The position numbers were made by a program, and so were the translations under genes. From Acidobacteriota bacterium (GTDB taxonomy: Bacteria; Acidobacteriota; Thermoanaerobaculia; Multivoradales; J023), in NCBI GenBank assembly GCA_029263315.1, contig JAJCXR010000006.1, positions 1 to 33,828 of the forward strand: 33,828 nucleotides of DNA, written 5' to 3'. Shown in pieces: positions 13,882 through 23,814 of the stretch (positions are counted from its first letter, which is position 1; each line of letters opens with the position of its first letter). A model generated the notes under the pieces. It was not told where the DNA came from and ran no database searches. It saw only the letters and a program-made list of their open reading frames with translations.

Positions 13882-16800
13882 TCAGTCTGCATGAGGAGTA
13901 AAGAAATCGAACTTGACATTCTCCCAATTGAAGCCAACTGGACCCTCTCCTTTAATTGTGAATTGATCAATTGGGATGCCCGTTCTCTGTGATGCAACGT
14001 ATCTATGATGTCCGTCAAGAATGAAACGACGCCCATCCGGTAGCTCAACAAGCTCGATCGGCCGCAGCTTTTCCCCTGCTAGTAGCCGTGCAATGTAGTC
14101 GTCAACTATCTGAGGATTGATCTCCAATTGAGTAGGCTGCGGACCGGAATGTCCCTTGGAGCCAACTACTGCTCTTCCTCTTGGAAGCACCTTGATCTTG
14201 GACTGAGCGGCGATTACGGATGCATTGCTGTCAGCCCCTGAGCTGTTGACTGCTGCTTGGCTGCTGGAATAGGCAATCCCCAACGCTGACAAGGCAAGAA
14301 TACCAGCCGCCAAGGACTTCTGGGCCGGCGACGAGGGTCTCGACCACACCTCATAGTAGAGCTGCAGTGCCTTGTGCCAACCGTAGAGAGCAATGCCAAC
14401 AGCAGCCAAGGGTGAAACTTGGGCCACAGCCGTGAAGAGGAATGCCCATCCACCGGCCTCGACAGCCTCGAGGGTTGTGAGTTGGTACCCGAGCAAGTTG
14501 GCCACCGCCGGGGCTGCGATCGTGGTGAGGACACCAACCGCTGCGGACACACCTAGCAACCTTCCGGTGGAAATGAACATCCCAGAAGGATCCGTAAGGC
14601 TGACTGGATTCAGATGGGCATATCCATAGCCATGTTGACTAGCCGGAGTTCCAAGCCATCCGCGGAATGGATCCTTCGATAAGAACCGCCCCAATCCCGG
14701 ATCCATCCACCGCGCTCGGTGATACGCCAGCCCGGCAACCGCCGACCACGGCTCCCCCGCGAAGCCATAGACCTGACTGCCGTCGCTACCGGCAAGTCGC
14801 TCGCCAAACGCGGTGTAGTCGAGACTTGCCGTCTGGACGCCGGTCGGGTCGCTCACGGAGCGGACGCTGCCGAGACCGTCGAGGTGATAGAAGCGGTCGC
14901 CCGTGCTGTCGTTGATCGAGCCCAGGAGCTGATCTCCGGCGCGGACGTAGAGAGAGTCGAGACCGTCGCCGGTCGTCTGGTTGTGGGTGATGTCGCCCAC
15001 CGCATGACTCAACCAACCGCTGTCGTCGATCAGGTATTTGACGACCTCGACGCCCTGCCCCGTGTCCTGCGCGGTCTCGATTCGCGTGCCTTCGACATCG
15101 TAGGCGGTTGCGACGGTGGTGCCATCGGCCAACTCGGTGGCGAGGAGCCGGTCATCGAATCCCCAGGTGTAGGTGGCCGCCGGATCGGAGTCAGATCCCG
15201 GCTTGCTGAGGACTCGGCCGGCGGCATCCCAGGTCAAGGGCTGTCCGTTGATCGTGGCGATTCGATCTCTGGCGTCGTAGGTGGCCGTCTCGACGACGGG
15301 CGGCTCCTCGGCGGTGGTCCAGGTCGTGGCGAGGCGGTTGCCGACGGGGTCGTAGTCGAAGCTCTGCTCGTAGATCAGTGCGTCGGTGGCGTCGGCCACC
15401 CGATCCGTCGTCAGGCGCCACAGGGCGTCGTAGGCGTAGGAGCGTGACGTCCCATCGTGCTCGTCGATGCGCAGCCGATGGCCGCTGGGGGCGAGGGTGT
15501 ATTGGTAGCTCTGGAGCACCTCATCGCTGGCGTTCCTGGTCTCGAGTGAGGTCAATCGCTGCTGGGAGTCGTGGGCCCAGGTGGTGACGACGCCGTTGGG
15601 ATAGGTCAGTCGTTCCGGTTGGCCGTTGGCGTCGTAGGCGAAGGTGTAGAGGCCACCCCGTGGGTCGGTAACGGTGGCGATGCGGTTCAGGGCATCGAAG
15701 CTGTAGAGCACCGAGACGGCTTCCGTGCCCACCGTGGCGGTGAGCCGGGTCCGGTTCCCAGCGGGGTCGTAGTCATGCTCCAGGCGGTGCCCGTTGGGGT
15801 CGGTCTTACGGATCGGCCGGTTTCGAGCGTCGTATTCGTAGGTGGTGACGCCGCCCCGTTCGTCGGTGACGGTGGCTCGCTGGCCGCTGGGGGTGTAGGT
15901 GTAGGTATGGCGGCTGCCGTCCGGGTACTGCCGTTGGAGCAGTCGGCCCATGGAATCGTAGGTGAACGTTCGCGTTGCGCCATTGAAGTCGGTATGACGG
16001 GTGAGTTGGCCCGCGGGGTCGTAACTGAAAGTCTCCCGAGCACCGTCGGGGAGGATGCGGGCCGTTTGACGCCCCAGCGCATCGGTCTCAAAGCGTGTTC
16101 TGTGGTCGTTGGCATTGGTCTGCTGCGTGAGATGTCCGAGCTCGTTGTAGCCGTAGGCGGTGACCTGATCCAGGGCGTCGGTGACGCTGACCATGCGTCC
16201 CACCGCGTCGTAGCCGAAGCGAGTGCGCTTGCCCGCTGGGTCGATGGTCTCGAGGATGCGACCGAGGGGGTCATAGAGGCTTTGGCTGGACGAGCCGTCG
16301 GGTGCCACGACGGCTCTCACGCGACCGAGCCCGTCGTATTGATGCTCGGTGATGTTGCCCAGGGCGTCGGTGATCTGCTGCAACCGGTTGTTGGCGTCGT
16401 AGGCGAATTGGGTCGCGTTGCCCAACGGATCGGTCACCCGAAGACGTCGACCTGCGGCGTCATAGGTCGTGGTGGTGGTATTGCCTCGGGCATCGGTCGA
16501 AGCGATGAGCTGGCCAGCGGCGTCGTAGGCCATCAATTCCGTCGCCTCATCGGAGGATCCCGAGTCGGACCCGGGATAGACGGTGCGGATCAAGCGGCCC
16601 ACGGGGTCGTAGAAAAACTGGGTAACCCGTCCCTCGGGGTCGATGCCGGCGATGCGACGCCCCTCGTCGTCGTACTGCACTTGTGTCGACGTGCCGTCGG
16701 CATAGGTGGTCCGCACCGGCAGACCCCGACCGTCGTACTGATAGACAGTTTCGCGGCCCAGCGGATCGACTTGCCGAGTCACCCGGCCGAGTGCGTCGTA

Positions 16801-19560
16801 GTCCGTCCGGCTGATCGCACCATCCGGTGCCATGACTGTGGTCAAGCGGTTGAGGGCGTCGTACTGAAAAGATGTGACGAGGGCTTCCGCCTCGCCGCTG
16901 GGCGAGGTCCGCGTTCGTGTCTCGCGAATCCGATTGCCGTTGGCGTCGTAGTCGAACGTCACGACGTTGCCCAAGGCATCGGTTTGTTGGACCAGGTGGC
17001 CAGCGGCATCGAACTGGAACGCCGTCACTTGGCCGAGGGCGTCGGTCAGGCTGCTGAGGTTGCCACCACTACCATAGGTAAAGGTCGTCACGTTGCCGAG
17101 CGGATCCTGGGACGACAAGAGCAGGTTGGACGGCGAATAGGTGTTCGATGTGACTTGGCCCAGGGCGTCGGTCAAGGTCAAGGGGAGCCGCCGGTCACCA
17201 TAGGCGATCGAGATCGTTTGGCCGAGGGGGTCGCGGATGGACTGCACCGCTTGGTCGGGCGAATAGGTGAAAGTCGTCGTGTGGCCGAGGGGATTCGTCT
17301 CCGTCAGGAGATTGTCGCGCCCGTCGAACGTGCGAAGTGTCTCCGCCCCCGCTTCATCGACCTCCCGCACGACGTTCCCACGACCGTCGTACTCCATCAC
17401 CCGCACGAATCCCAACCGATTGGTAACCATCTCCCGCCGGGCATCCAGGTCGTGATCCAAGGCGACGACCTTGCCCGCCGCATCGATGACCCGCACCATC
17501 CGCCCGTCATCGTCATACTCCGTCCGCACCGCCCGGACCCCCAACGCATTGACGATGTCCTCGAGGTAGTGCCCATCTGTATAAGCGAACGACGTGACCG
17601 CCTCCATGCGATCGGTGAACGACACATGATCGCCGGCCGCGTCATAGGCATAGACGTTGGCATTGCCCATGGGATCGATGATGCGCTCGATCCGGCCCTC
17701 GGCGTCGCGTTCGAATTCGACACCCCGACCCGACGAATGGGTGATCCCCTCCGGCGTGATCTCCAGCGTATTGCCGTTGAGGTCTTCCAGATGGGTCACG
17801 CCATCGGCCAGGTCGAGATGGAAGATTCGACCATCCCGCGTCGTCAGCTTGACGTCTTCGGGGACGAAGAGCACGAAGCTGTTGGGGTCCCGCAGCTCGT
17901 CGCTGTTGTTCTGGTAGAGCACCTCATCGTTGCCGAGGATCTCCAGCGTCGCGCCGGGAACAGGACCGTCGACGAATTCGAACTCCGCCCGGCCGATACA
18001 ACCGCCGATGATGGTGCCCGGATTCTTGACGGTGAGGCGGAAGCGGTAGACCTCTTGGTCCGACAGCCGCACGGTTGTCAGGTGGCTTTTGAGCTCTTGG
18101 ACGGTGCTACAGGGCAGACCCCATGGACCCTCCGTCGGCGGGATGCGCCAGCCGTCGCCGGGTGGACGGTTGTTGCGGTAGGAGCCTTGGCGGATGTCTA
18201 GGCTCCACCCATAGCCGAAGTCGCCTTGCAGGGGCCGTTGACGGCTGTCGTAGGTTCGCACCACCTGGATGTCGAGGCCGGATAGTGGGATCGCCAAGTC
18301 GACAAAGCTCAGGGTGAAGTGGCCGATCTTCATGTTGCCTTCGACGACGATGGCGATGGAGTCGGTAACCTGCTGGCCTTGCAGATCGGTGGCGACTAGC
18401 TCCAGCTCGTACATGCCGTTGAGCAGCAGCGTTGGATCGAAGTCGCCAAGCTTGCCCTGGACTGGGTAGTTGCCGTTGGCCAGGTCAATCCAGTCGTTCT
18501 CGCCGACGCCGCGGTAGCGTAGTTGCCAGTTATCGAGCAGATCGCTGGCGACGGTGCCTTGAATCTCCGTGGGAGCGGTGATGACGGCGAGGTCTTGGGG
18601 ACTGGTGAAGGCGATGGACGGAGCCTCGCCGACGTTCTTGATCTCGAGCTGTACGTCTTCGGTGACCAGGACCCAGTAGCCCATGCCCGGCAACATGGTG
18701 TCGAGGTCGCTGGCCCAGGCGGGGGCGCTGGCCTCGTAGAACTTCCAGTTGTCGGCGAGGTCGAAGGGATCGAAAGCATAAACCCTGACGACCTTGTCGA
18801 GGATCGGCGCCAGAGCGCTTTTGACGTGTCGGGGATAGGCCGACGGGAAGCCGATGAGATTCCAACCGGTGCACAGCTGCATCGTGGTGCTGTCGGGCAG
18901 GGTGCCGTCGCTGGGTAGGCTGACGGCGGCGGTGGCGTCGATGAGGAGGCCCTGCTCGACGCCGATGGCCGTCAGGTCGCTGGCTGCGAGATCGTTGGGG
19001 TCGTAGACCTTCCACGGGTCGGCGTCGTCGCAACCGTTGTAGGTGTAGACCTTGTGGTAGCTGCCGCCGATGGCGTTCAGGGCCGTCGCGGGATCGCTGC
19101 TGGCGGGGGTTTCGGGTAGGGAGACCTGGTTCCAACCGGGTAGCAGAGGGACGGCGTCTAAGGCGTTTTTGTCGGAGAAGCCAGGGGCCAGGCTGGCCAG
19201 GTCGTAGTCCTTGGACGGGCGGGCGTCGTCTTTGGGCGGCGACGGTGGGGCGCTGCCGCTAGAGCTGCCGGCACCGCTGGCGCCGAGATGGGAGGCGGTG
19301 AAGAGGAGGCCGAAGGCGTCGGTCCAGGGCTGGGACGCGACCTCCACCGCCAGTTGGTGGACCTCGTCTTGCACGGTGTCGAGGGTGTGCCCGGCGGTTC
19401 CGAGGACCGGCTCGACCCAGAACGTTTTGGGTTCAGTGATGCTGTCGAGGGCTTGCAACGGCGCGCCGTAGAGCAGCATCAAGAGACACAGAGCTTCGAC
19501 GCCGAAGCGTCGCAGTTCGTGGACGAAGGAGTAGTTGGTGGTCACCTTTTTGTCAGCCAT
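13882..19560 (-). CDS. Rhs/YD-repeat secreted protein with ParB-like C-terminal toxin
   Basis: A 1892-aa polymorphic toxin. The ATG at 19560 begins a signal-like segment (cleavage near residue 37); the open frame upstream to 20274 overlaps another gene and is rejected. Residues 140-300 hold two GWN-containing modules (PGWNQVSLPE, TGWNLIGFPS) with WKVYDPND/WKFYEASA repeats. An Ig-like domain follows (313-407). Then come the Rhs shell start (about 410) and dozens of YD repeats (YDxxG, about 600-1550). The core ends near 1620-1660 (RFLSKDPFRG, NPVSLTDPSGM). The variable C-terminus (1661-1892) has two or three hydrophobic segments, then a ParB/Srx-like domain (about 1790-1892) with DGHHRY at 1849-1854. 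It is probably a nuclease or nucleotide-acting toxin. An immunity gene follows. Confidence 0.92.
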   Translation of the reverse strand: MADKKVTTNYSFVHELRRFGVEALCLLMLLYGAPLQALDSITEPKTFWVEPVLGTAGHTLDTVQDEVHQLAVEVASQPWTDAFGLLFTASHLGASGAGSSSGSAPPSPPKDDARPSKDYDLASLAPGFSDKNALDAVPLLPGWNQVSLPETPASSDPATALNAIGGSYHKVYTYNGCDDADPWKVYDPNDLAASDLTAIGVEQGLLIDATAAVSLPSDGTLPDSTTMQLCTGWNLIGFPSAYPRHVKSALAPILDKVVRVYAFDPFDLADNWKFYEASAPAWASDLDTMLPGMGYWVLVTEDVQLEIKNVGEAPSIAFTSPQDLAVITAPTEIQGTVASDLLDNWQLRYRGVGENDWIDLANGNYPVQGKLGDFDPTLLLNGMYELELVATDLQGQQVTDSIAIVVEGNMKIGHFTLSFVDLAIPLSGLDIQVVRTYDSRQRPLQGDFGYGWSLDIRQGSYRNNRPPGDGWRIPPTEGPWGLPCSTVQELKSHLTTVRLSDQEVYRFRLTVKNPGTIIGGCIGRAEFEFVDGPVPGATLEILGNDEVLYQNNSDELRDPNSFVLFVPEDVKLTTRDGRIFHLDLADGVTHLEDLNGNTLEITPEGITHSSGRGVEFERDAEGRIERIIDPMGNANVYAYDAAGDHVSFTDRMEAVTSFAYTDGHYLEDIVNALGVRAVRTEYDDDGRMVRVIDAAGKVVALDHDLDARREMVTNRLGFVRVMEYDGRGNVVREVDEAGAETLRTFDGRDNLLTETNPLGHTTTFTYSPDQAVQSIRDPLGQTISIAYGDRRLPLTLTDALGQVTSNTYSPSNLLLSSQDPLGNVTTFTYGSGGNLSSLTDALGQVTAFQFDAAGHLVQQTDALGNVVTFDYDANGNRIRETRTRTSPSGEAEALVTSFQYDALNRLTTVMAPDGAISRTDYDALGRVTRQVDPLGRETVYQYDGRGLPVRTTYADGTSTQVQYDDEGRRIAGIDPEGRVTQFFYDPVGRLIRTVYPGSDSGSSDEATELMAYDAAGQLIASTDARGNTTTTTYDAAGRRLRVTDPLGNATQFAYDANNRLQQITDALGNITEHQYDGLGRVRAVVAPDGSSSQSLYDPLGRILETIDPAGKRTRFGYDAVGRMVSVTDALDQVTAYGYNELGHLTQQTNANDHRTRFETDALGRQTARILPDGARETFSYDPAGQLTRHTDFNGATRTFTYDSMGRLLQRQYPDGSRHTYTYTPSGQRATVTDERGGVTTYEYDARNRPIRKTDPNGHRLEHDYDPAGNRTRLTATVGTEAVSVLYSFDALNRIATVTDPRGGLYTFAYDANGQPERLTYPNGVVTTWAHDSQQRLTSLETRNASDEVLQSYQYTLAPSGHRLRIDEHDGTSRSYAYDALWRLTTDRVADATDALIYEQSFDYDPVGNRLATTWTTAEEPPVVETATYDARDRIATINGQPLTWDAAGRVLSKPGSDSDPAATYTWGFDDRLLATELADGTTVATAYDVEGTRIETAQDTGQGVEVVKYLIDDSGWLSHAVGDITHNQTTGDGLDSLYVRAGDQLLGSINDSTGDRFYHLDGLGSVRSVSDPTGVQTASLDYTAFGERLAGSDGSQVYGFAGEPWSAVAGLAYHRARWMDPGLGRFLSKDPFRGWLGTPASQHGYGYAHLNPVSLTDPSGMFISTGRLLGVSAAVGVLTTIAAPAVANLLGYQLTTLEAVEAGGWAFLFTAVAQVSPLAAVGIALYGWHKALQLYYEVWSRPSSPAQKSLAAGILALSALGIAYSSSQAAVNSSGADSNASVIAAQSKIKVLPRGRAVVGSKGHSGPQPTQLEINPQIVDDYIARLLAGEKLRPIELVELPDGRRFILDGHHRYVASQRTGIPIDQFTIKGEGPVGFNWENVKFDFFTPHAD

Positions 19561-19726
19561 AGTGATAGATCCTCTCACCGGGATGCTCCAGATGGTGGGC
19601 TCGGGCTTTCGCCACAGGGCACGCAGCGCCTTCGCAGGGGACCCTTGAAATCCTTGTATAGCTGAAGAACGCGATATCTGCTTCGATTGCCATGGTGTCA
19701 ACTTGGAGGTCTTCCAGCCTGCTCGA
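19561..19726 (-). promoter_or_regulatory. Upstream region of rhs
   Basis: A perfect TTGACA (minus strand, 19701-19696) is followed 16-18 bases later by a poor -10 (AGATAT/GATATC). GAGAGGAT lies about ten bases before the rhs ATG. The promoter call is weak. Confidence 0.3.
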
Positions 19727-20452
19727 TCACAACGCCACATGCTCACCACCCCGTTCGGCCAACCACGTCTTCCGCTGCTCGTACTCCGGCAAAGCTCGCC
19801 CCACCACCTGCCAGAAGGCGGGAGTGTGATTCGGCTCGATGAGGTGCGCCAGCTCGTGCACGATGACGTAGTCGATGATGGTGGGCGGCAGGAGGATGGT
19901 GTTCCAGTGGAAGTTGACGCGGCTCGACTTGCCGCAGGAGCCCCATCGGTAGCCCAGGTCCTGCACCTCCACCTTGAGGGGCTCGACGCCCATGCGGGGG
20001 ATCCAACCCTCGACGCGACGGCGTAGCCAGACGCGGGCGTGGTTGCTGTACCAGCGGATGAATTGACGGCGACCGTCGGCGGCCAGGGAGCGACGCAGCT
20101 TGAAGCGACCGGCTTCCAGCTTGAGGGGGACTTCTTGAACCTCGACGAGGAGCAGGCGGTAGCTGCGTCCCAGGTACCAGAAACCCTCGCCGCTGACGAA
20201 GGTCTTGGCTGCCCGGGGGTGCTGGCGTGCTTCTTTCTCCGCCAGCTTGGTGTAGATCCAGAAACGTTTCTCACGGACGAAATCGATCATGACGTCGTCG
20301 CCCACCCCGGGCGGCGCAGCGAGGATGAGCTCGCCTTCGCGATCGACGGTGATCTCGACGGTCTTGCGCCGCGAGCTGCGCCTTACCTCGAAGGTCAGGT
20401 CGTCGATGGTCAGGCTGCGGGCCAGCGGTGGGCTGGGGGAGGTCTCGATCAT
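19727..20452 (-). CDS. YgjP/SprT-like zinc metallopeptidase (DUF45) of the RM operon
   Basis: A 241-aa protein of the YgjP-like (DUF45) metallopeptidase family, found next to many type I restriction operons; its role there is not established. The zinc site is H199-E200-LA-H203 (VHELAHL), with a third ligand probably H209 (NHTPAFW). The family signature YRWGSC is at 168-173. The N-terminal half (10-110) is a beta-rich domain (RSSRRKTVEITVDREGELIL). The ATG at 20452 overlaps the hsdR stop by four bases (ATGA), so it is the last gene of the operon. A proteolytic role on HsdR or another partner is inference only. Confidence 0.9.
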   Translation of the reverse strand: MIETSPSPPLARSLTIDDLTFEVRRSSRRKTVEITVDREGELILAAPPGVGDDVMIDFVREKRFWIYTKLAEKEARQHPRAAKTFVSGEGFWYLGRSYRLLLVEVQEVPLKLEAGRFKLRRSLAADGRRQFIRWYSNHARVWLRRRVEGWIPRMGVEPLKVEVQDLGYRWGSCGKSSRVNFHWNTILLPPTIIDYVIVHELAHLIEPNHTPAFWQVVGRALPEYEQRKTWLAERGGEHVAL

Positions 20453-23400
20453 CGTATTAGTCGATGGTGGTTGGCCTTGGCCAGCTCCATGAGGTCATCG
20501 GCCAGCTTGTCGAGGTGGTCGAAGGGCAGGAGGTCGGCGTCGTCGAGGGTGCGGAAGATCCAGCCCCGCAGGGTGGCGCGGGCTTGGGGTTTGGTCCAGA
20601 AACCGACGATGCGAATTTCCTGTTGGATGTGCTCCACCAGCTCGACGGTGAGGCCGCACAGGCGATCGCGGGCCTCGACGTCGAGGGGGTCGTCACCGGT
20701 GACGACGACACCCTTCAGCACGTCGAAGAAGGGCGCCTGGGTGTCGGGGTCGAGGCCGGTGGTATCGTCTTTCTTGCGGCCCTCATGGGCGTCGCCCACC
20801 AGCGAGGCCAATGCCTCCACCATCTCCTCCCAGCGTCCCTCGAAGGTTTCGAGGATGTGTTTCAGGCGTTGCGACAGCTTCTGGTAGAAGACCGGGTCCT
20901 CGTCGAGGTGCTTGCGGATGTGGTAGCGCAGGGCATGTTCCATCTCGCTGGCCTTGGCCCGCGGCGAGCGCTCTTGCTCGACGTGGGCGTCGAAGCGGGC
21001 GGAGGTGATCTCGATGGGCGGAATCCGTGGGTCGATACCCAGGGAAATGACGTGCTCGTCGATCAGTCGGCGGACCTTCTCGCCCACTTCGCTGCCGATC
21101 AGCGGCTCGTCGCCGCGGTAGCGATTGCGGGCCCGGGCCTGGATGTAGGCCAGGGTTTTGGCGTCACTGACGAAAGGCAAACCCTCGGGACGGGGCAGCA
21201 CCAGATCGAGGGTGGTGAGGAACTGCTTCAGCTTGACGTGCAGCTCGGCCCTCAGCCGCTCGTCCCGCAACAGCTCGACGCAGCCCTCGACATCGTCGAG
21301 ATCGTCGACCCCTCGGCTCAACAGCACATCGACGGCCCGGCGATGTCGATCCCGCAGCTTGGGGATCTCGTCTTGCAGGCTCTGCAAGGCGCCGTCGATG
21401 TCGTCGGCGCTGTAGGCTGCGAGGGCTTCCTTCATGTGGCGGGCGACGCCGTAGTAGTCGACGACGATGCCGAAGCCCTTGGCCACCCCTTGCCGTTCAT
21501 AGGTGCGGTTGACCCGGGCGACGGCCTGCAGCAGCTCCGCTTCCTTGATGTGACGATCGAGGTAGAGCACCTGCTCGACGGGGGCATCGAAGCCGGTGAG
21601 CAGCATCGACTTGACGATCAGGAACGCCAGGGGGTCGGCCTTCTCGTGGTCGAAGCTGTTGGGGCCGTCGGCGAAGAGGGGTTTCTTGAAGCGTTCGATG
21701 CGGGCGTCGATCTTGGAGCGGGCGGTCCATTCCCCTTGTGGATCGACGGTGTCGTTGTGCTCGCCGGAGATCACCGCTGCGAAGTCGAGGGCGCGCAGGG
21801 TGGGCAGGAAGCGGTGGGCCCGCACCAGGAACGCCTTGTCAGGGGCCAAGCGATCGGCGGTCTCCGGGTCGAGGCGGAGCAGCTCGGGATGCAGCCCTTC
21901 CAGCTCGGCCACCAGCGCATCGCGGGCGGCAACGAAGGCTTGGTGGTAGCGCACCGCCGCCCGTCGGCTGACCGCCACCACCTGCGCCTTGAAGCCATTG
22001 GGCAGGATCTTGTCGGTGTAGTGGCGCAGCATGTCGCGGGCTTTCGCGGCGATCAGCGCCGGCGCCTCCATGACATGGCCCTGGGTGCCGTACTTCGCCT
22101 TGATGGCTTCCAGCTCCTGGGGCGTGCGGTCGATGAACATGTCTTCGAACAGCTCGTCGAGCTGGCCGCCGCCCGCCAAGGCCGCCTCTGCGGTGCGTCC
22201 CTCGTAGAGAATGGGCACCGTGGCGCCGTCGGCTTCCGACTCGCGCAGGGTGTAGCGATCGATAAAATCACCGAAGATCCGGGCCGTCTGACCTTTCTCC
22301 CGCATGATGATCGGCGTGCCGGTAAAACCGATTTTGACGCAGTTGGGCAAGGCGCGCATGAGGTTGCCGTGGGCGGCGTTGGTGTGGCTGCGGTGCGCCT
22401 CGTCGACCAGCACCAGGATGTCTTCGGAGGTGTTGAGCTCAGGAAGAGGTTTTGATTTGGGCGGTGGCTTGGCGGTGCCCTCGCTGGGCTCGAGGTCATC
22501 CTCGTCCTCATCGACGCCCGGGCCCTCCGGGTCGAGCAATTCGCCGCGATACTTCTGGATCATGGCGAAGACCAGATCCTTGCCCGGTCGCCGCAGGACC
22601 TCTTGCAAGACCTCCGACGCCGACACGGTGCGCTCGCCTCGCTTTTGGGGTTTGACGACGGTCAGCACATCATCGGTGAGCACCGCCGTGCCGGCCAGCT
22701 GCTTTTCCAGGTCGCGACGGTCGGTGACCACCACCACCTTGAAGCGTCGTAGGGCCTCATGGGAGCGCATCTTGCGGATCAGGAAGACCATCGTCAGGCT
22801 CTTGCCGCTGCCTTGGGTATGCCAGATGATGCCGCCGCGGTGGTCGTGCTCGCCGTCCTGGGCACGGGTCGGGCCGCTGACCATGCGCTGGACGGCCAAC
22901 TGCACGGCCCGGAACTGTTGGTAGCGGCAGACGATCTTGGCGGTGCGTCCCTGGGATTCCTTGAACAAAGTGAAGTGGCGGACGATGTCGAGCAGGTTTT
23001 CGCGGCGTAGCATCCCCGCCACCAGCTTCTCTTGACTACTGAGGGGCCGTCCCTCTTTGCCCAGCTCGACGGCCACCTCGGCCATGGGGGTGGGGCTGGT
23101 GTCTTTCCACTCCAGGAAATGGGTGGCCGACGACGAGAAAGTGCCCGCCCGGGCCTGCTCGCCACAGGTGGTGATGAGGAATTGATTGAAGTGGAAGAGC
23201 CGTTCGTTGCCCTCGTCGAAGTCGACGACGCCCATGGCCTTGCGACGATTGGCGTAGCGCTGCAACTGGTTGATGCCGTCCTCCATCGGGTGGGCCAACT
23301 TGGGGCTCTTGGCTTCCACCACCACCAGTGGAATGCCGTTGACGAAGAGCACCAGGTCGGGGCGGATGTGTTTGTCCGCCTGGCCGGTGGGGCAGGCCAC

Positions 23401-23814
23401 CTGGAATTGATCGATCACCCGAAAGGTGTTGCGCTCCGGCTGCTGCCAATCGATGAAGTGCACCGGACGTCCCCGTGCGTTGTCCCAACCCTCGACACCG
23501 TCCACCACCGTGCCCTTGAGCAGCAGCTCCGTCGCCAGCTGGTTGGCCTCCAGAAGGCGACCGGTGCCCAGCCGTCGCAGCGCGCCGATGGCCTGGTGGA
23601 TGCGTCCGTCGTCGAGCCACGGCTGGTCGTCGAGGTCGAGGTTGATGCGGCGCAGGGCCTGGGTCAGATCGTCGATCAGCAGGACGTTGCGGAAGCTCTC
23701 GCGGCCGGTGGCGCTGGCGTCGAGGGGATTGCCGGTGGTGTGTTTCCAGCCCATGCGGACGAGTTGGTCGATGAAGGGCTGTTCGACATCGGTGTGCTCG
23801 TTGCCTGGGTTCAT
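20449..23814 (-). CDS. hsdR: Type I restriction enzyme R subunit
   Basis: The 1121-aa motor and nuclease subunit that translocates and cuts unmodified DNA. The endonuclease domain (about 1-200) has the PD-(D/E)xK residues D153 and E167-A-K169 (RPDLVLFVNG, VVVEAKSP). The SF2 translocase follows with Walker A TQGSGKS (333-339), the DEAH box (471-474) and FTGTP (497-501). A 30-residue acidic and Pro-rich insert (about 429-460) precedes the DEAH box. The C-terminal helical part (about 850-1100) should bind the methylase. Its start overlaps the GmrSD-like gene and its stop overlaps the metallopeptidase gene, both by four bases. All catalytic motifs are intact. Confidence 0.95.
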   Translation of the reverse strand: MNPGNEHTDVEQPFIDQLVRMGWKHTTGNPLDASATGRESFRNVLLIDDLTQALRRINLDLDDQPWLDDGRIHQAIGALRRLGTGRLLEANQLATELLLKGTVVDGVEGWDNARGRPVHFIDWQQPERNTFRVIDQFQVACPTGQADKHIRPDLVLFVNGIPLVVVEAKSPKLAHPMEDGINQLQRYANRRKAMGVVDFDEGNERLFHFNQFLITTCGEQARAGTFSSSATHFLEWKDTSPTPMAEVAVELGKEGRPLSSQEKLVAGMLRRENLLDIVRHFTLFKESQGRTAKIVCRYQQFRAVQLAVQRMVSGPTRAQDGEHDHRGGIIWHTQGSGKSLTMVFLIRKMRSHEALRRFKVVVVTDRRDLEKQLAGTAVLTDDVLTVVKPQKRGERTVSASEVLQEVLRRPGKDLVFAMIQKYRGELLDPEGPGVDEDEDDLEPSEGTAKPPPKSKPLPELNTSEDILVLVDEAHRSHTNAAHGNLMRALPNCVKIGFTGTPIIMREKGQTARIFGDFIDRYTLRESEADGATVPILYEGRTAEAALAGGGQLDELFEDMFIDRTPQELEAIKAKYGTQGHVMEAPALIAAKARDMLRHYTDKILPNGFKAQVVAVSRRAAVRYHQAFVAARDALVAELEGLHPELLRLDPETADRLAPDKAFLVRAHRFLPTLRALDFAAVISGEHNDTVDPQGEWTARSKIDARIERFKKPLFADGPNSFDHEKADPLAFLIVKSMLLTGFDAPVEQVLYLDRHIKEAELLQAVARVNRTYERQGVAKGFGIVVDYYGVARHMKEALAAYSADDIDGALQSLQDEIPKLRDRHRRAVDVLLSRGVDDLDDVEGCVELLRDERLRAELHVKLKQFLTTLDLVLPRPEGLPFVSDAKTLAYIQARARNRYRGDEPLIGSEVGEKVRRLIDEHVISLGIDPRIPPIEITSARFDAHVEQERSPRAKASEMEHALRYHIRKHLDEDPVFYQKLSQRLKHILETFEGRWEEMVEALASLVGDAHEGRKKDDTTGLDPDTQAPFFDVLKGVVVTGDDPLDVEARDRLCGLTVELVEHIQQEIRIVGFWTKPQARATLRGWIFRTLDDADLLPFDHLDKLADDLMELAKANHHRLIR

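Noticed and set aside
15571..18201. 876-aa open frame on the plus strand
   Set aside because: It is antisense to the Rhs YD repeats. The repeated, GC-rich codons keep the opposite strand open, and the product is a low-complexity Val/Gly-rich repeat without any domain.
19561..20274. Longer start for the Rhs protein at 20274
   Set aside because: The extra 238 residues overlap the metallopeptidase gene in another frame and are Ser/Arg/Pro low complexity. The ATG at 19560 starts a signal peptide.
20464..22455. 663-aa open frame on the plus strand
   Set aside because: Antisense shadow of hsdR, which has full motifs. The product is Gln/Leu/Val-rich with no recognisable domain.
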